Part shown: positions 21,010 to 34,979 of the stretch, piece by piece
How positions within the stretch are numbered: position 1 is the first letter of the stretch
How the letters are laid out: every line of letters starts with the position of its first letter
Assembly (NCBI GenBank): GCA_023055505.1
Contig: JALIRH010000076.1
Span: 1,314,001 to 1,378,000, forward strand
Direction: 5' to 3'
Source of the DNA: Callipepla californica brunnescens
Taxonomy: Eukaryota; Chordata; Aves; Galliformes; Odontophoridae
DNA: 64,000 bases
Notes under the pieces: model-generated
Seen by the model: the letters and a program-made list of their open reading frames with translations, nothing else
The model's database searches: none
What the model was told of the DNA's origin: nothing
Program-made: the position numbers and the translations under genes

Positions 21010-22817
21010 CAAACCCAATCCAAACCCCAAACCTACTCCTATTCCTAAACCTTATCTTAACCCTAAACCAAACCCAAACCCAAGGCCCTCCCCTTCTCTC
21101 AGCCTAACACTCAAACTAACCTAAACCCGAAACTAACCCTACATTTATCCTAATCTTATCCATATTCTAAGGCCTAACCCTACTCTGACCAGAAAGCTCA
21201 TGTTGTCTAAAATCTACCCCTTACCTAAAACCTAAATCGACAAAAAAACCTAACCCGAAACCTCAACCTAACTCTTCTCCTAACTAGAACACCAGCACTT
21301 CACCTTACCCTAACTGGAAACCTAGGACTAAATCCTTACCTTGTCCAGAACCCTATTCCTAACCCAAACCAGAATTCTAACCTCTACCCTAACCAAAACC
21401 CTTCCCCTAAACCTATACCTAATGCTACCCTCAACCAAACCCTAGCCCTAAATCCTACCCTAAAACCAACACCACGTTTAAGCTCAAACCTCAAGCCTCA
21501 AAGAAAGCATCAGATTACCGCAGATCTCACCTAACACTAACCCCAATCCAATCCCTACTACTAACCCCAAACCCAATCCAAACACCAAAACTATTCCTAT
21601 TCCTAAACCTAACACTAAGCCAGAACCAAACCCAAGGCCTACCCCTTCTCTCAGCCTGACACTCAAACTAACCTAGACCTGAACGCAACGCTAAATCAAA
21701 TACTAAAACTCACCCTTAGCCAAGGCCCTTTTAGGACCCTTCCCTGGTCCTAAAACTAAAGAGAACCCTACCCCTTCCACTAAACCTTCATCTACATCCC
21801 TAACCCTTACCCTAAACCTAAATCTACACCAAAACCTAACCCTAACCCTAACATGTCTTCTAACTGTAAAACTAACGCTTCACCTAACCCGAACTGAAAC
21901 CCCAGGACTAAACCTTACCTAACACCTAGCTATATTCCTAACCCTATCCTGAAACCTAACGTTAACCCTAACCCTAAAAACAACTTGGAACCAAACCCTA
22001 ACCCTAACCTAACCCTTATCAGAACCCTAAATCTAATCCTAACCGTTACCTCAATTTAACTCCAATTCTTCCTGAAATCTAAATGGGACCTTAAAACCAA
22101 CCCCAGATTGAAGCCCAACCCTAAACCTAACACAAAGCATTAGATTACCACAGCCATCACCTAACTCTAACCCCAGCCTTAACGCTAATACTATCCCAAA
22201 CACTATTCCAATTCCTAAACCCAACACAAACCCAAAAACACAAAGCCTACAATTCTCACAGCCTAACACTGAAAGGAAACCTAAATCTTACCCTAACTCT
22301 AAAACTAATCCAAAGCATGACCACAATTTAAACTCTAAATCTACCTTCAAACTAAAGCTGACCCTAACACCAACCTCAAGTAAAAGCCCAACCCTAAGCC
22401 TAACACAAAGCATTAGATTACCACAACGCTCACCTAACTTCTAACCCCCACCCTAACACTAATACTAAAGCAATCAGATTCCAAATACTAACCCAATTCC
22501 TATTCTGAAACCCAAAACTATTCCAAAAACAAACCCAAGGCCTAACCTTTCTCTCACCCTAACAATCAAAGAAAACCTATTCCTAAACCTAATCCTAAAT
22601 CTAGTCCTAACCCTAACCCTCACCCTTAATCTAACCCCAACCCCCACCCAGAAGCTAACACTTAGAATTGTACAATACCTAAACGTACCCCTAATCCTTA
22701 TCACTAAACCTAAAAGGAACCTGAAACATAGTGCTAAATCCGAACCCTAACCCTGAAGACCAACGCTAACAATGAACCAATTCCTATACCTTTTCCTTCC
22801 TCCAAATTGATTCCTAG

Positions 22818-23170
22818 CACTAACCCTAACCCTACATTAACCCTAACCCTAACCCTAACCCTAGCCCTAACCTAACTCTAACCCTAACCCTAACCCTAAA
22901 CCTAATGCTAACCCTTACCCTACCCTAACCCTAACCCTACCATACCCTAACCCTAACCTACCCTAACCCTAACCCTAACCCTAACCCTACCCTAACCCTA
23001 ACCCTAACCCTAACCCTAACCCTAACCCTAACCCTAACCCTAACCCTAACCCTAACCCTACCCTAACCCTAACCCTAACCCTAACCCTAACCCTAACCCT
23101 TACCCTAACCCTAGCCTAACCCTAACCCTACCCTAACCCTAACCCTAACCCTAACCCTACCCCTAACCCT
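22818..23170 (-). repeat. Block T, unit 5
   Basis: 353 bp. It lacks the AACCCAAACCC interruption found near the end of most blocks. Confidence 0.93.
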
Positions 23171-25445
23171 ACTTTACCCTAACCCTAATCCTAACACTAA
23201 CTCTAACTTTACTCCTTACCCTAACACTAATCCAATCCCGAACCCTAACCCTAATCCTAGCCCTAACTCTAACTTTATTCGTAACCCTACCCCTAATCCA
23301 AACAATAACCCTTACCCTAATCAAACCCTATCCCTATTCCTAACCCTTACCCTAGCCGTATCACAATCCCTATCCTAACTCTTACCATAACCCAAACCCT
23401 AACCTAACCCTAACCCTAACCCTAACCCTTACCCTGACCCTACCCTAACCTTAACTCTACCCTAACCGTATCCCTACCCTAACCCTAACCCTAATCCTAG
23501 CCCTTACTCTAACTTTATTCCTAACCCTACCCCTGATCCAAACACTAACCCTAACCTTAATGTAACCCTAACCCTATTCCTAACCCTTACCCTAACTGTA
23601 TCCCATTCCCTATCCTAACTCTTACCATAACCCTAACCCTGATGCTAATGCTAACCCTAACCCTGAATCTAACCCTTACCCTAACCCTATCCCTTACCCA
23701 GAAGCTAACACTTAGCGTTGTACAATACCTAACCGTACCCTAACCCTATCCCTAAACCTAAAAGGAACCCAAACTCTAACCCTAAATCTGTCCCTGAGCC
23801 TAACCTTCAACCTTACCCTAACCTTAACCCTAACCCTGTTCCATTCTCTAAACATATCTGTAAGCATTACCTTCATCCTAACTCGAACTCTACCCTAACC
23901 CTATCCCTTTGACCCCAACACAAAACCCAGATTGAGCCTGACCCTAACCTAGGTAGCATCAAGTGTATGTAGGGTGAATTTGAGTTTTAGGGTCAAAGTT
24001 AAATTGTTAGTTTTAGGGTTAGGGTGAAGGATTGCTTTAGTTCTAGTATTAGGGTGTTTGGGGTTAGGGTTAGGGTAAGGATTTTGGAGTGGATTAGGTT
24101 TAGGGTCAGGTTTGGGGGAGTTTTGGGGTTAGGGTTAGATTTAGGATTAGGGTTAGCAAAAAAGTTGTTTTAGTTTTAGTTTAGGTTAGTGCTAGGATTA
24201 GGTTGAGTGTTCTTGTGAAGTTTAGGTTTAGGGTTAGGTTTAGGTTTAGATTGAGGTTTAGGGTAAGGAGTAGGGTTAATTTGACTTTTAGGGTCAGAGT
24301 AGAGTTAAGTCGTGTTAGGGTTAAGGTTAAGAACAGGATTCAGATTCCAATTAGGTTTTGGGTTCCTACTAGGGATAGGCCTCAAATTAGTGTTAAGGTT
24401 AGGGTTAGGGTTAGGTATAGGGAAAGGGTTAGTGTTAAGGCCAGGGCAAGTGTATGGTTTAGGGTAAAGATTGGATTTAGGGTTAGGTTTAGATGTAGGT
24501 TTGGTTTGATCGTTAGGGTGTGAGAAGGCACCGGCCTTGGATTTCATTTGGAGATTGGGTAAGGTTTAGGAATAGGAATAACATTGGTGTTTAAAAGATG
24601 ATTAGTGTTAGTATTAGGGATAGGGTTACGGTTAGAGTTTAGTTAGGGTTGTTAGTTTTAGAGTGAGGGATAGGGGTATGGTTTGGTCTAGTACTTGGGT
24701 TAGGGTTTGGGATAGTCATAGCATTAGTGTTAGGGTTAGGGTTCCGTTAGGGTTGTGGTAATCTGATGCTAGGTGTCGGGATTAGGGTTGTGCTTAAATG
24801 TGGGTTTGGTTTGAGGGTCAGAGTTAGGGTTAGGGTAGAGTTAGAATTAGGGTAAGAGTTAGGATTAGGTTTAGGATTAGGATAAAGATTAGGTTAGGAT
24901 TAGTGTTGGCTTTAGGGTTGTGTCTGGGAGAAGGGTTAGTGTTAGGGATAGACTTAGGGTAAGAGTAAGTGTTAGGAATAGGCATAGGTTTTGGGAAAGT
25001 TTCAGAGTTTGGACTGGATTTATGATTAGGGATAGGGACAAAGATTTTTTGAGATTTATGATTAGATTTAGGGAGAAAAGTAGGCTGACTTGTGGTGTTA
25101 GCAGTAGGTTTAGGTTTAGGTTTAGGTTTAGGATTCCATTTGTATTTATTGATCGAGGTTGGGTTAGTTGGAGTGTAAAGGTCAGAGTAGGGTTAGGCTT
25201 TGGGATAGGGTTAAGGTTTGGAATAGGATTAGGATTCAAATGATGTTACGGGTTGGTGTTAGGGTTAGGGAAAGGTTAGGATCAGGGTTGAGGTCAGGGT
25301 TAGGTATAGGAAAAGGGTTAGTGTTAGGGCTAGGGCAATTGGAAGGGTTAGGCTTAGGCTTAGATATTAGGGTTAGGTTTAGGCGGAGGTTTGGTTCGAG
25401 TGTCAGGGTGAGAGAAGGGGTAGGCCTGGGGTTTGGTTTTGGGTT

Positions 25446-25634
25446 ACATCATACAAATCATCACATACATTAGCTGGGGTGGGAGGTGCAAGGAACAGCC
25501 AGCAAAGTGCTGAGTTCATTCCAATCAGAGGACCTGAAGATCGGGTAGCTACTATCAAACCGTTTGTGTTGCCAATTCCGATGATATTTATGGGGCCCTG
25601 ATGTTATGGTTCAGTGGGGAGTCACTATCAAGTC
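25446..25634. other. Non-telomeric core, unit 6
   Basis: CATCAC state, otherwise as unit 1. Confidence 0.85.
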
Positions 25635-27442
25635 CAAACCCAATCCAAACCCCAAACCTACTCCTATTCCTAAACCTTATCTTAACCCTAAACCAAACCC
25701 AAACCCAAGGCCCTCCCCTTCTCTCAGCCTAACACTCAAACTAACCTAAACCCGAAACTAACCCTACATTTATCCTAATCTTATCCATATTCTAAGGCCT
25801 AACCCTACTCTGACCAGAAAGCTCATGTTGTCTAAAATCTACCCCTTACCTAAAACCTAAATCGACAAAAAAACCTAACCCGAAACCTCAACCTAACTCT
25901 TCTCCTAACTAGAACACCAGCACTTCACCTTACCCTAACTGGAAACCTAGGACTAAATCCTTACCTTGTCCAGAACCCTATTCCTAACCCAAACCAGAAT
26001 TCTAACCTCTACCCTAACCAAAACCCTTCCCCTAAACCTAAACCTAATGCTACCCTCAACCAAACCCTAGCCCTAAATCCTACCCTAAAACCAACACCAC
26101 GTTTAAGCTCAAACCTCAAGCCTCAAAGAAAGCATCAGATTACCGCAGATCTCACCTAACACTAACCCCAATCCAATCCCTACTACTAACCCCAAACCCA
26201 ATCCAAACACCAAAACTATTCCTATTCCTAAACCTAACACTAAGCCAGAACCAAACCCAAGGCCTACCCCTTCTCTCAGCCTGACACTCAAACTAACCTA
26301 GACCTGAACGCAACGCTAAATCAAATACTAAAACTCACCCTTAGCCAAGGCCCTTTTAGGACCCTTCCCTGGTCCTAAAACTAAAGAGAACCCTACCCCT
26401 TCCACTAAACCTTCATCTACATCCCTAACCCTTACCCTAAACCTAAATCTACACCAAAACCTAACCCTAACCCTAACATGTCTTCTAACTGTAAAACTAA
26501 CGCTTCACCTAACCCGAACTGAAACCCCAGGACTAAACCTTACCTAACACCTAGCTATATTCCTAACCCTATCCTGAAACCTAACGTTAACCCTAACCCT
26601 AAAAACAACTTGGAACCAAACCCTAACCCTAACCTAACCCTTATCAGAACCCTAAATCTAATCCTAACCGTTACCTCAATTTAACTCCAATTCTTCCTGA
26701 AATCTAAATGGGACCTTAAAACCAACCCCAGATTGAAGCCCAACCCTAAACCTAACACAAAGCATTAGATTACCACAGCCATCACCTAACTCTAACCCCA
26801 GCCTTAACGCTAATACTATCCCAAACACTATTCCAATTCCTAAACCCAACACAAACCCAAAAACACAAAGCCTACAATTCTCACAGCCTAACACTGAAAG
26901 GAAACCTAAATCTTACCCTAACTCTAAAACTAATCCAAAGCATGACCACAATTTAAACTCTAAATCTACCTTCAAACTAAAGCTGACCCTAACACCAACC
27001 TCAAGTAAAAGCCCAACCCTAAGCCTAACACAAAGCATTAGATTACCACAACGCTCACCTAACTTCTAACCCCCACCCTAACACTAATACTAAAGCAATC
27101 AGATTCCAAATACTAACCCAATTCCTATTCTGAAACCCAAAACTATTCCAAAAACAAACCCAAGGCCTAACCTTTCTCTCACCCTAACAATCAAAGAAAA
27201 CCTATTCCTAAACCTAATCCTAAATCTAGTCCTAACCCTAACCCTCACCCTTAATCTAACCCCAACCCCCACCCAGAAGCTAACACTTAGAATTGTACAA
27301 TACCTAAACGTACCCCTAATCCTTATCACTAAACCTAAAAGGAACCTGAAACATAGTGCTAAATCCGAACCCTAACCCTGAAGACCAACGCTAACAATGA
27401 ACCAATTCCTATACCTTTTCCTTCCTCCAAATTGATTCCTAG

Positions 27443-27794
27443 CACTAACCCTAACCCTACATTAACCCTAACCCTAACCCTAACCCTAGCCCTAACCTAA
27501 CTCTAACCCTAACCCTAACCCTAAACCTAATGCTAACCCTTACCCTACCCTAACCCTAACCCTACCATACCCTAACCCTAACCTACCCTAACCCTAACCC
27601 TACCCTAACCCTACCCTAACCCTAACCCTAACCCTAACCCTAACCCTAACCCTAACCCTAACCCTAACCCTAACCCTACCCTAACCCTAACCCTAACCCT
27701 AACCCTAACCCTTACCCTAACCCTAGCCTAACCCAAACCCTAACCCTAACCCTACCCTAACCCTAACCCTAACCCTAACCCTACCCCTAACCCT
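27443..27794 (-). repeat. Block T, unit 6
   Basis: 352 bp near-pure CCCTAA with two closely spaced CCCTACCC steps near 27600. Confidence 0.93.
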
Positions 27795-30075
27795 ACTTTA
27801 CCCTAACCCTAATCCTAACACTAACTCTAACTTTACTCCTTACCCTAACACTAATCCAATCCCGAACCCTAACCCTAATCCTAGCCCTAACTCTAACTTT
27901 ATTCGTAACCCTACCCCTAATCCAAACAATAACCCTTACCCTAATCAAACCCTATCCCTATTCCTAACCCTTACCCTAACCGTATCACAATCCCTATCCT
28001 AACTCTTACCATAACCCAAACCCTAACCTAACCCTAACCCTAACCCTAACCCTAACCCTTACCCTGACCCTACCCTAACCTTAACTCTACCCTAACCGTA
28101 TCCCTACCCTAACCCTAACCCTAATCCTAGCCCTTTCTCTAACTTTATTCCTAACCCTACCCCTGATCCAAACACTAACCCTAACCTTAATGTAACCCTA
28201 ACCCTATTCCTAACCCTTACCCTAACTGTATCCCATTCCCTATCCTAACTCTTACCATAACCCTAACCCTGATGCTAATGCTAACCCTAACCCTGAATCT
28301 AACCCTTACCCTAACCCTATCCCTTACCCAGAAGCTAACACTTAGCGTTGTACAATACCTAACCGTACCCTAACCCTATCCCTAAACCTAAAAGGAACCC
28401 AAACTCTAACCCTAAATCTGTCCCTGAGCCTAACCTTCAACCTTACCCTAACCTTAACCCTAACCCTGTTCCATTCTCTAAACATATCTGTAAGCATTAC
28501 CTTCATCCTAACTCGAACTCTACCCTAACCCTATCCCTTTGACCCCAACACAAAACCCAGATTGAGCCTGACCCTAACCTAGGTAGCATAAAGTGTATGT
28601 AGGGTGAATTTGAGTTTTAGGGTCAAAGTTAAATTGTTAGTTTTAGGGTTAGGGTGAAGGATTGCTTTAGTTCTAGTATTAGGGTGTTTGGGGTTAGGGT
28701 TAGGGTAAGGATTTTGGAGTGGATTAGGTTTAGGGTCAGGTTTGGGGGAGTTTTGGGGTTAGGGTTAGATTTAGGATTAGGGTTAGCAAAAAAGTTGTTT
28801 TAGTTTTAGTTTAGGTTAGTGCTAGGATTAGGTTGAGTGTTCTTGTGAAGTTTAGGTTTAGGGTTAGGTTTAGGTTTAGATTGAGGTTTAGGGTAAGGAG
28901 TAGGGTTAATTTGACTTTTAGGGTCAGAGTAGAGTTAAGTCGTGTTAGGGTTAAGGTTAAGAACAGGATTCAGATTCCAATTAGGTTTTGGGTTCCTACT
29001 AGGGATAGGCCTCAAATTAGTGTTAAGGTTAGGGTTAGGGTTAGGTATAGGGAAAGGGTTAGTGTTAAGGCCAGGGCAAGTGTATGGTTTAGGGTAAAGA
29101 TTGGATTTAGGGTTAGGTTTAGATGTAGGTTTGGTTTGATCGTTAGGGTGTGAGAAGGCACCGGCCTTGGATTTCATTTGGAGATTGGGTAAGGTTTAGG
29201 AATAGGAATAACATTGGTGTTTAAAAGATGATTAGTGTTAGTATTAGGGATAGGGTTACGGTTAGAGTTTAGTTAGGGTTGTTAGTTTTAGAGTGAGGGA
29301 TAGGGGTATGGTTTGGTCTAGTACTTGGGTTAGGGTTTGGGATAGTCATAGCATTAGTGTTAGGGTTAGGGTTCCGTTAGGGTTGTGGTAATCTGATGCT
29401 AGGTGTCGGGATTAGGGTTGTGCTTAAATGTGGGTTTGGTTTGAGGGTCAGAGTTAGGGTTAGGGTAGAGTTAGAATTAGGGTAAGAGTTAGGATTAGGT
29501 TTAGGATTAGGATAAAGATTAGGTTAGGATTAGTGTTGGCTTTAGGGTTGTGTCTGGGAGAAGGGTTAGTGTTAGGGATAGACTTAGGGTAAGAGTAAGT
29601 GTTAGGAATAGGCATAGGTTTTGGGAAAGTTTCAGAGTTTGGACTGGATTTATGATTAGGGATAGGGACAAAGATTTTTTGAGATTTATGATTAGATTTA
29701 GGGAGAAAAGTAGGCTGACTTGTGGTGTTAGCAGTAGGTTTAGGTTTAGGTTTAGGTTTAGGATTCCATTTGTATTTATTGATCGAGGTTGGGTTAGTTG
29801 GAGTGTAAAGGTCAGAGTAGGGTTAGGCTTTGGGATAGGGTTAAGGTTTGGAATAGGATTAGGATTCAAATGATGTTACGGGTTGGTGTTAGGGTTAGGG
29901 AAAGGTTAGGATCAGGGTTGAGGTCAGGGTTAGGTATAGGAAAAGGGTTAGTGTTAGGGCTAGGGCAATTGGAAGGGTTAGGCTTAGGCTTAGATATTAG
30001 GGTTAGGTTTAGGCGGAGGTTTGGTTGGAGTGTCAGGGTGAGAGAAGGGGTAGGCCTGGGGTTTGGTTTTGGGTT

Positions 30076-30264
30076 ACATCATACAAATCATCACATACAT
30101 TAGCTGGGGTGGGAGGTGCAAGGAACAGCCAGCAAAGTGCTGAGTTCATTCCAATCAGAGGACCTGAAGATCGGGTAGCTACTATCAAACCGTTTGTGTT
30201 GCCAATTCCGATGATATTTATGGGGCCCTGATGTTATGGTTCAGTGGGGAGTCACTATCAAGTC
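30076..30264. other. Non-telomeric core, unit 7
   Basis: CATCAC state, otherwise as unit 1. Confidence 0.85.
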
Positions 30265-32066
30265 CAAACCCAATCCAAACCCCAAACCTACTCCTATTCC
30301 TAAACCTTATCTTAACCCTAAACCAAACCCAAACCCAAGGCCCTCCCCTTCTCTCAGCCTAACACTCAAACTAACCTAAACCCGAAACTAACCCTACATT
30401 TATCCTAATCTTATCCATATTCTAAGGCCTAACCCTACTCTGACCAGAAAGCTCATGTTGTCTAAAATCTACCCCTTACCTAAAACCTAAATCGACAAAA
30501 AAACCTAACCCGAAACCTCAACCTAACTCTTCTCCTAACTAGAACACCAGCACTTCACCTTACCCTAACTGGAAACCTAGGACTAAATCCTTACCTTGTC
30601 CAGAACCCTATTCCTAACCCAAACCAGAATTCTAACCTCTACCCTAACCAAAACCCTTCCCCTAAACCTAAACCTAATGCTACCCTCAACCAAACCCTAG
30701 CCCTAAATCCTACCCTAAAACCAACACCACGTTTAAGCTCAAACCTCAAGCCTCAAAGAAAGCATCAGATTACCGCAGATCTCACCTAACACTAACCCCA
30801 ATCCAATCCCTACTACTAACCCCAAACCCAATCCAAACACCAAAACTATTCCTATTCCTAAACCTAACACTAAGCCAGAACCAAACCCAAGGCCTACCCC
30901 TTCTCTCAGCCTGACACTCAAACTAACCTAGACCTGAACGCAACGCTAAATCAAATACTAAAACTCACCCTTAGCCAAGGCCCTTTTAGGACCCTTCCCT
31001 GGTCCTAAAACTAAAGAGAACCCTACCCCTTCCACTAAACCTTCATCTACATCCCTAACCCTTACCCTAAACCTAAATCTACACCAAAACCTAACCCTAA
31101 CCCTAACATGTCTTCTAACTGTAAAACTAACGCTTCACCTAACCCGAACTGAAACCCCAGGACTAAACCTTACCTAACACCTAGCTATATTCCTAACCCT
31201 ATCCTGAAACCTAACGTTAACCCTAACCCTAAAAACAACTTGGAACCAAACCCTAACCCTAACCTAACCCTTATCAGAACCCTAAATCTAATCCTAACCG
31301 TTACCTCAATTGAACTCCAATTCTTCCTGAAATCTAAATGGGACCTTAAAACCAACCCCAGATTGAAGCCCAACCCTAAACCTAACACAAAGCATTAGAT
31401 TACCACAGCCATCACCTAACTCTAACCCCAGCCTTAACGCTAATACTATCCCAAACACTATTCCAATTCCTAAACCCAACACAAACCCAAAAACACAAAG
31501 CCTACAATTCTCACAGCCTAACACTGAAAGGAAACCTAAATCTTACCCTAACTCTAAAACTAATCCAAAGCATGGCCACAATTTAAACTCTAAATCTACC
31601 TTCAAACTAAAGCTGACCCTAACACCAACCTCAAGCCCAACCCTAAGCCTAACACAAAGCATTAGATTACCACAACGCTCACCTAACTTCTAACCCCCAC
31701 CCTAACACTAATACTAAAGCAATCAGATTCCAAATACTAACCCAATTCCTATTCTGAAACCCAAAACTATTCCAAAAACAAACCCAAGGCCTAACCTTTC
31801 TCTCACCCTAACAATCAAAGAAAACCTATTCCTAAACCTAATCCTAAATCTAGTCCTAACCCTAACCCTCACCCTTAATCTAACCCCAACCCCCACCCAG
31901 AAGCTAACACTTAGAATTGTACAATACCTAAACGTACCCCTAATCCTTATCACTAAACCTAAAAGGAACCTGAAACATAGTGCTAAATCCGAACCCTAAC
32001 CCTGAAGACCAACGCTAACAATGAACCAATTCCTATACCTTTTCCTTCCTCCAAATTGATTCCTAG

Positions 32067-32509
32067 CACTAACCCTAACCCTACATTAACCCTAACCCTA
32101 ACCCTAACCCTAGCCCTAACCTAACTCTAACCCTAACCCTAACCCTAAACCTAATGCTAACCCTTACCCTACCCTACCCTAACCCTACCATACCCTAACC
32201 CTAACCTACCCTAACACTAACCCTAACCCTAACCCTAAACCTAATGCTAACCCTTACCCTACCCTAACCCTAACCCTAACCTACCCTAACCCTAACCTAC
32301 CCTAACCCTAACCCTAACCCTAACCCTAACCCTACCCTAACCCTAACCCTAACCCTAACCCTAACCCTAACCCTAACCCTAACCCTAACCCTACCCTAAC
32401 CCTAACCCTAACCCTAACCCTAACCCTTACCCTAACCCTAGCCTAACCCAAACCCTAACCCTAACCCTACCCTAACCCTAACCCTAACCCTAACCCTACC
32501 CCTAACCCT
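32067..32509 (-). repeat. Block T, unit 7, with 90 bp internal duplication
   Basis: 443 bp against 318 to 359 bp elsewhere. The marker AAACCTAATGCTAACCC occurs twice, with CTAATGCTAA at 32151-32160 and again at 32241-32250. The offset is exactly 90 bp, 15 hexamers, consistent with slippage or unequal exchange inside the tract. The second copy carries CTAACCTACCC twice in a row. Confidence 0.93.
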
Positions 32510-34790
32510 ACTTTACCCTAACCCTAATCCTAACACTAACTCTAACTTTACTCCTTACCCTAACACTAATCCAATCCCGAACCCTAACCCTAATCCTAGC
32601 CCTAACTCTAACTTTATTCGTAACCCTACCCCTAATCCAAACAATAACCCTTACCCTAATCAAACCCTATCCCTATTCCTAACCCTTACCCTAACCGTAT
32701 CACAATCCCTATCCTAACTCTTACCATAACCCAAACCCTAACCTAACCCTAACCCTAACCCTAACCCTAACCCTTACCCTGACCCTACCCTAACCTTAAC
32801 TCTACCCTAACCGTATCCCTACCCTAACCCTAACCCTAATCCTAGCCCTTTCTCTAACTTTATTCCTAACCCTACCCCTGATCCAAACACTAACCCTAAC
32901 CTTAATGTAACCCTAACCCTATTCCTAACCCTTACCCTAACTGTATCCCATTCCCTATCCTAACTCTTACCATAACCCTAACCCTGATGCTAATGCTAAC
33001 CCTAACCCTGAATCTAACCCTTACCCTAACCCTATCCCTTACCCAGAAGCTAACACTTAGCGTTGTACAATACCTAACCGTACCCTAACCCTATCCCTAA
33101 ACCTAAAAGGAACCCAAACTCTAACCCTAAATCTGTCCCTGAGCCTAACCTTCAACCTTACCCTAACCTTAACCCTAACCCTGTTCCATTCTCTAAACAT
33201 ATCTGTAAGCATTACCTTCATCCTAACTCGAACTCTACCCTAACCCTATCCCTTTGACCCCAACACAAAACCCAGATTGAGCCTGACCCTAACCTAGGTA
33301 GCATAAAGTGTATGTAGGGTGAATTTGAGTTTTAGGGTCAAAGTTAAATTGTTAGTTTTAGGGTTAGGGTGAAGGATTGCTTTAGTTCTAGTATTAGGGT
33401 GTTTGGGGTTAGGGTTAGGGTAAGGATTTTGGAGTGGATTAGGTTTAGGGTCAGGTTTGGGGGAGTTTTGGGGTTAGGGTTAGATTTAGGATTAGGGTTA
33501 GCAAAAAAGTTGTTTTAGTTTTAGTTTAGGTTAGTGCTAGGATTAGGTTGAGTGTTCTTGTGAAGTTTAGGTTTAGGGTTAGGTTTAGGTTTAGATTGAG
33601 GTTTAGGGTAAGGAGTAGGGTTAATTTGACTTTTAGGGTCAGAGTAGAGTTAAGTCGTGTTAGGGTTAAGGTTAAGAACAGGATTCAGATTCCAATTAGG
33701 TTTTGGGTTCCTACTAGGGATAGGCCTCAAATTAGTGTTAAGGTTAGGGTTAGGGTTAGGTATAGGGAAAGGGTTAGTGTTAAGGCCAGGGCAAGTGTAT
33801 GGTTTAGGGTAAAGATTGGATTTAGGGTTAGGTTTAGATGTAGGTTTGGTTTGATCGTTAGGGTGTGAGAAGGCACCGGCCTTGGATTTCATTTGGAGAT
33901 TGGGTAAGGTTTAGGAATAGGAATAACATTGGTGTTTAAAAGATGATTAGTGTTAGTATTAGGGATAGGGTTACGGTTAGAGTTTAGTTAGGGTTGTTAG
34001 TTTTAGAGTGAGGGATAGGGGTATGGTTTGGTCTAGTACTTGGGTTAGGGTTTGGGATAGTCATAGCATTAGTGTTAGGGTTAGGGTTCCGTTAGGGTTG
34101 TGGTAATCTGATGCTAGGTGTCGGGATTAGGGTTGTGCTTAAATGTGGGTTTGGTTTGAGGGTCAGAGTTAGGGTTAGGGTAGAGTTAGAATTAGGGTAA
34201 GAGTTAGGATTAGGTTTAGGATTAGGATAAAGATTAGGTTAGGATTAGTGTTGGCTTTAGGGTTGTGTCTGGGAGAAGGGTTAGTGTTAGGGATAGACTT
34301 AGGGTAAGAGTAAGTGTTAGGAATAGGCATAGGTTTTGGGAAAGTTTCAGAGTTTGGACTGGATTTATGATTAGGGATAGGGACAAAGATTTTTTGAGAT
34401 TTATGATTAGATTTAGGGAGAAAAGTAGGCTGACTTGTGGTGTTAGCAGTAGGTTTAGGTTTAGGTTTAGGTTTAGGATTCCATTTGTATTTATTGATCG
34501 AGGTTGGGTTAGTTGGAGTGTAAAGGTCAGAGTAGGGTTAGGCCTTGGGATAGGGTTAAGGTTTGGAATAGGATTAGGATTCAAATGATGTTACGGGTTG
34601 GTGTTAGGGTTAGGGAAAGGTTAGGATCAGGGTTGAGGTCAGGGTTAGGTATAGGAAAAGGGTTAGTGTTAGGGCTAGGGCAATTGGAAGGGTTAGGCTT
34701 AGGCTTAGATATTAGGGTTAGGTTTAGGCGGAGGTTTGGTTCGAGTGTCAGGGTGAGAGAAGGGGTAGGCCTGGGGTTTGGTTTTGGGTT

Positions 34791-34979
34791 ACATCATACA
34801 AATCATCCCATACATTAGCTGGGGTGGGAGGTGCAAGGAACAGCCAGCAAAGTGCTGAGTTCATTCCAATCAGAGGACCTGAAGATCGGGTAGCTACTAT
34901 CAAACCGTTTGTGTTGCCAATTCCGATGATATTTATGGGGCCCTGATGTTATGGTTCAGTGGGGAGTCACTATCAAGTC
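34791..34979. other. Non-telomeric core, unit 8
   Basis: Back to the CATCCC state of units 1 to 3. Confidence 0.85.

Larger units (their letters stand above)
18546..23170. repeat. Satellite unit 5
   Basis: Parts: A 18546-19322 (777 bp), B 19323-20820, core 20821-21009, D 21010-22817, T 22818-23170. A carries CCCTAGCCGTA near 18726 (shared with units 6, 11 and 12) and CCCTTACTCTAAC near 18878 (shared only with unit 6). Private bases: AAAGGTGTTTT near 19537 and CCTATACC near 21413. Confidence 0.95.
23171..27794. repeat. Satellite unit 6
   Basis: Parts: A 23171-23947 (777 bp), B 23948-25445, core 25446-25634, D 25635-27442, T 27443-27794. It shares both A variants with unit 5. B has GGTTCGAGTG at about 25394, shared with units 8 and 9. 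Private GCATCAAGTG just after the switch, near 23957. Confidence 0.95.
27795..32509. repeat. Satellite unit 7 (longest)
   Basis: Parts: A 27795-28577, B 28578-30075, core 30076-30264, D 30265-32066 (1,802 bp), T 32067-32509. It is about 90 bp longer than its neighbours because of a duplication in T. D has CAATTGAACTCC near 31308 (shared with 12 and 13), CATGGCCACA near 31571 (shared with 8 and 14) and lacks TAAAAG (as in 1 and 8), so its affinities conflict along its length. Confidence 0.95.

Noticed and set aside
34738..34748. GGTTCGAGTGT resembles a Pol III B box (also in units 6 and 9)
   Set aside because: Only the first nine bases fit, no A box or tRNA fold lies upstream, and most copies have GGTTGGAGTGT.
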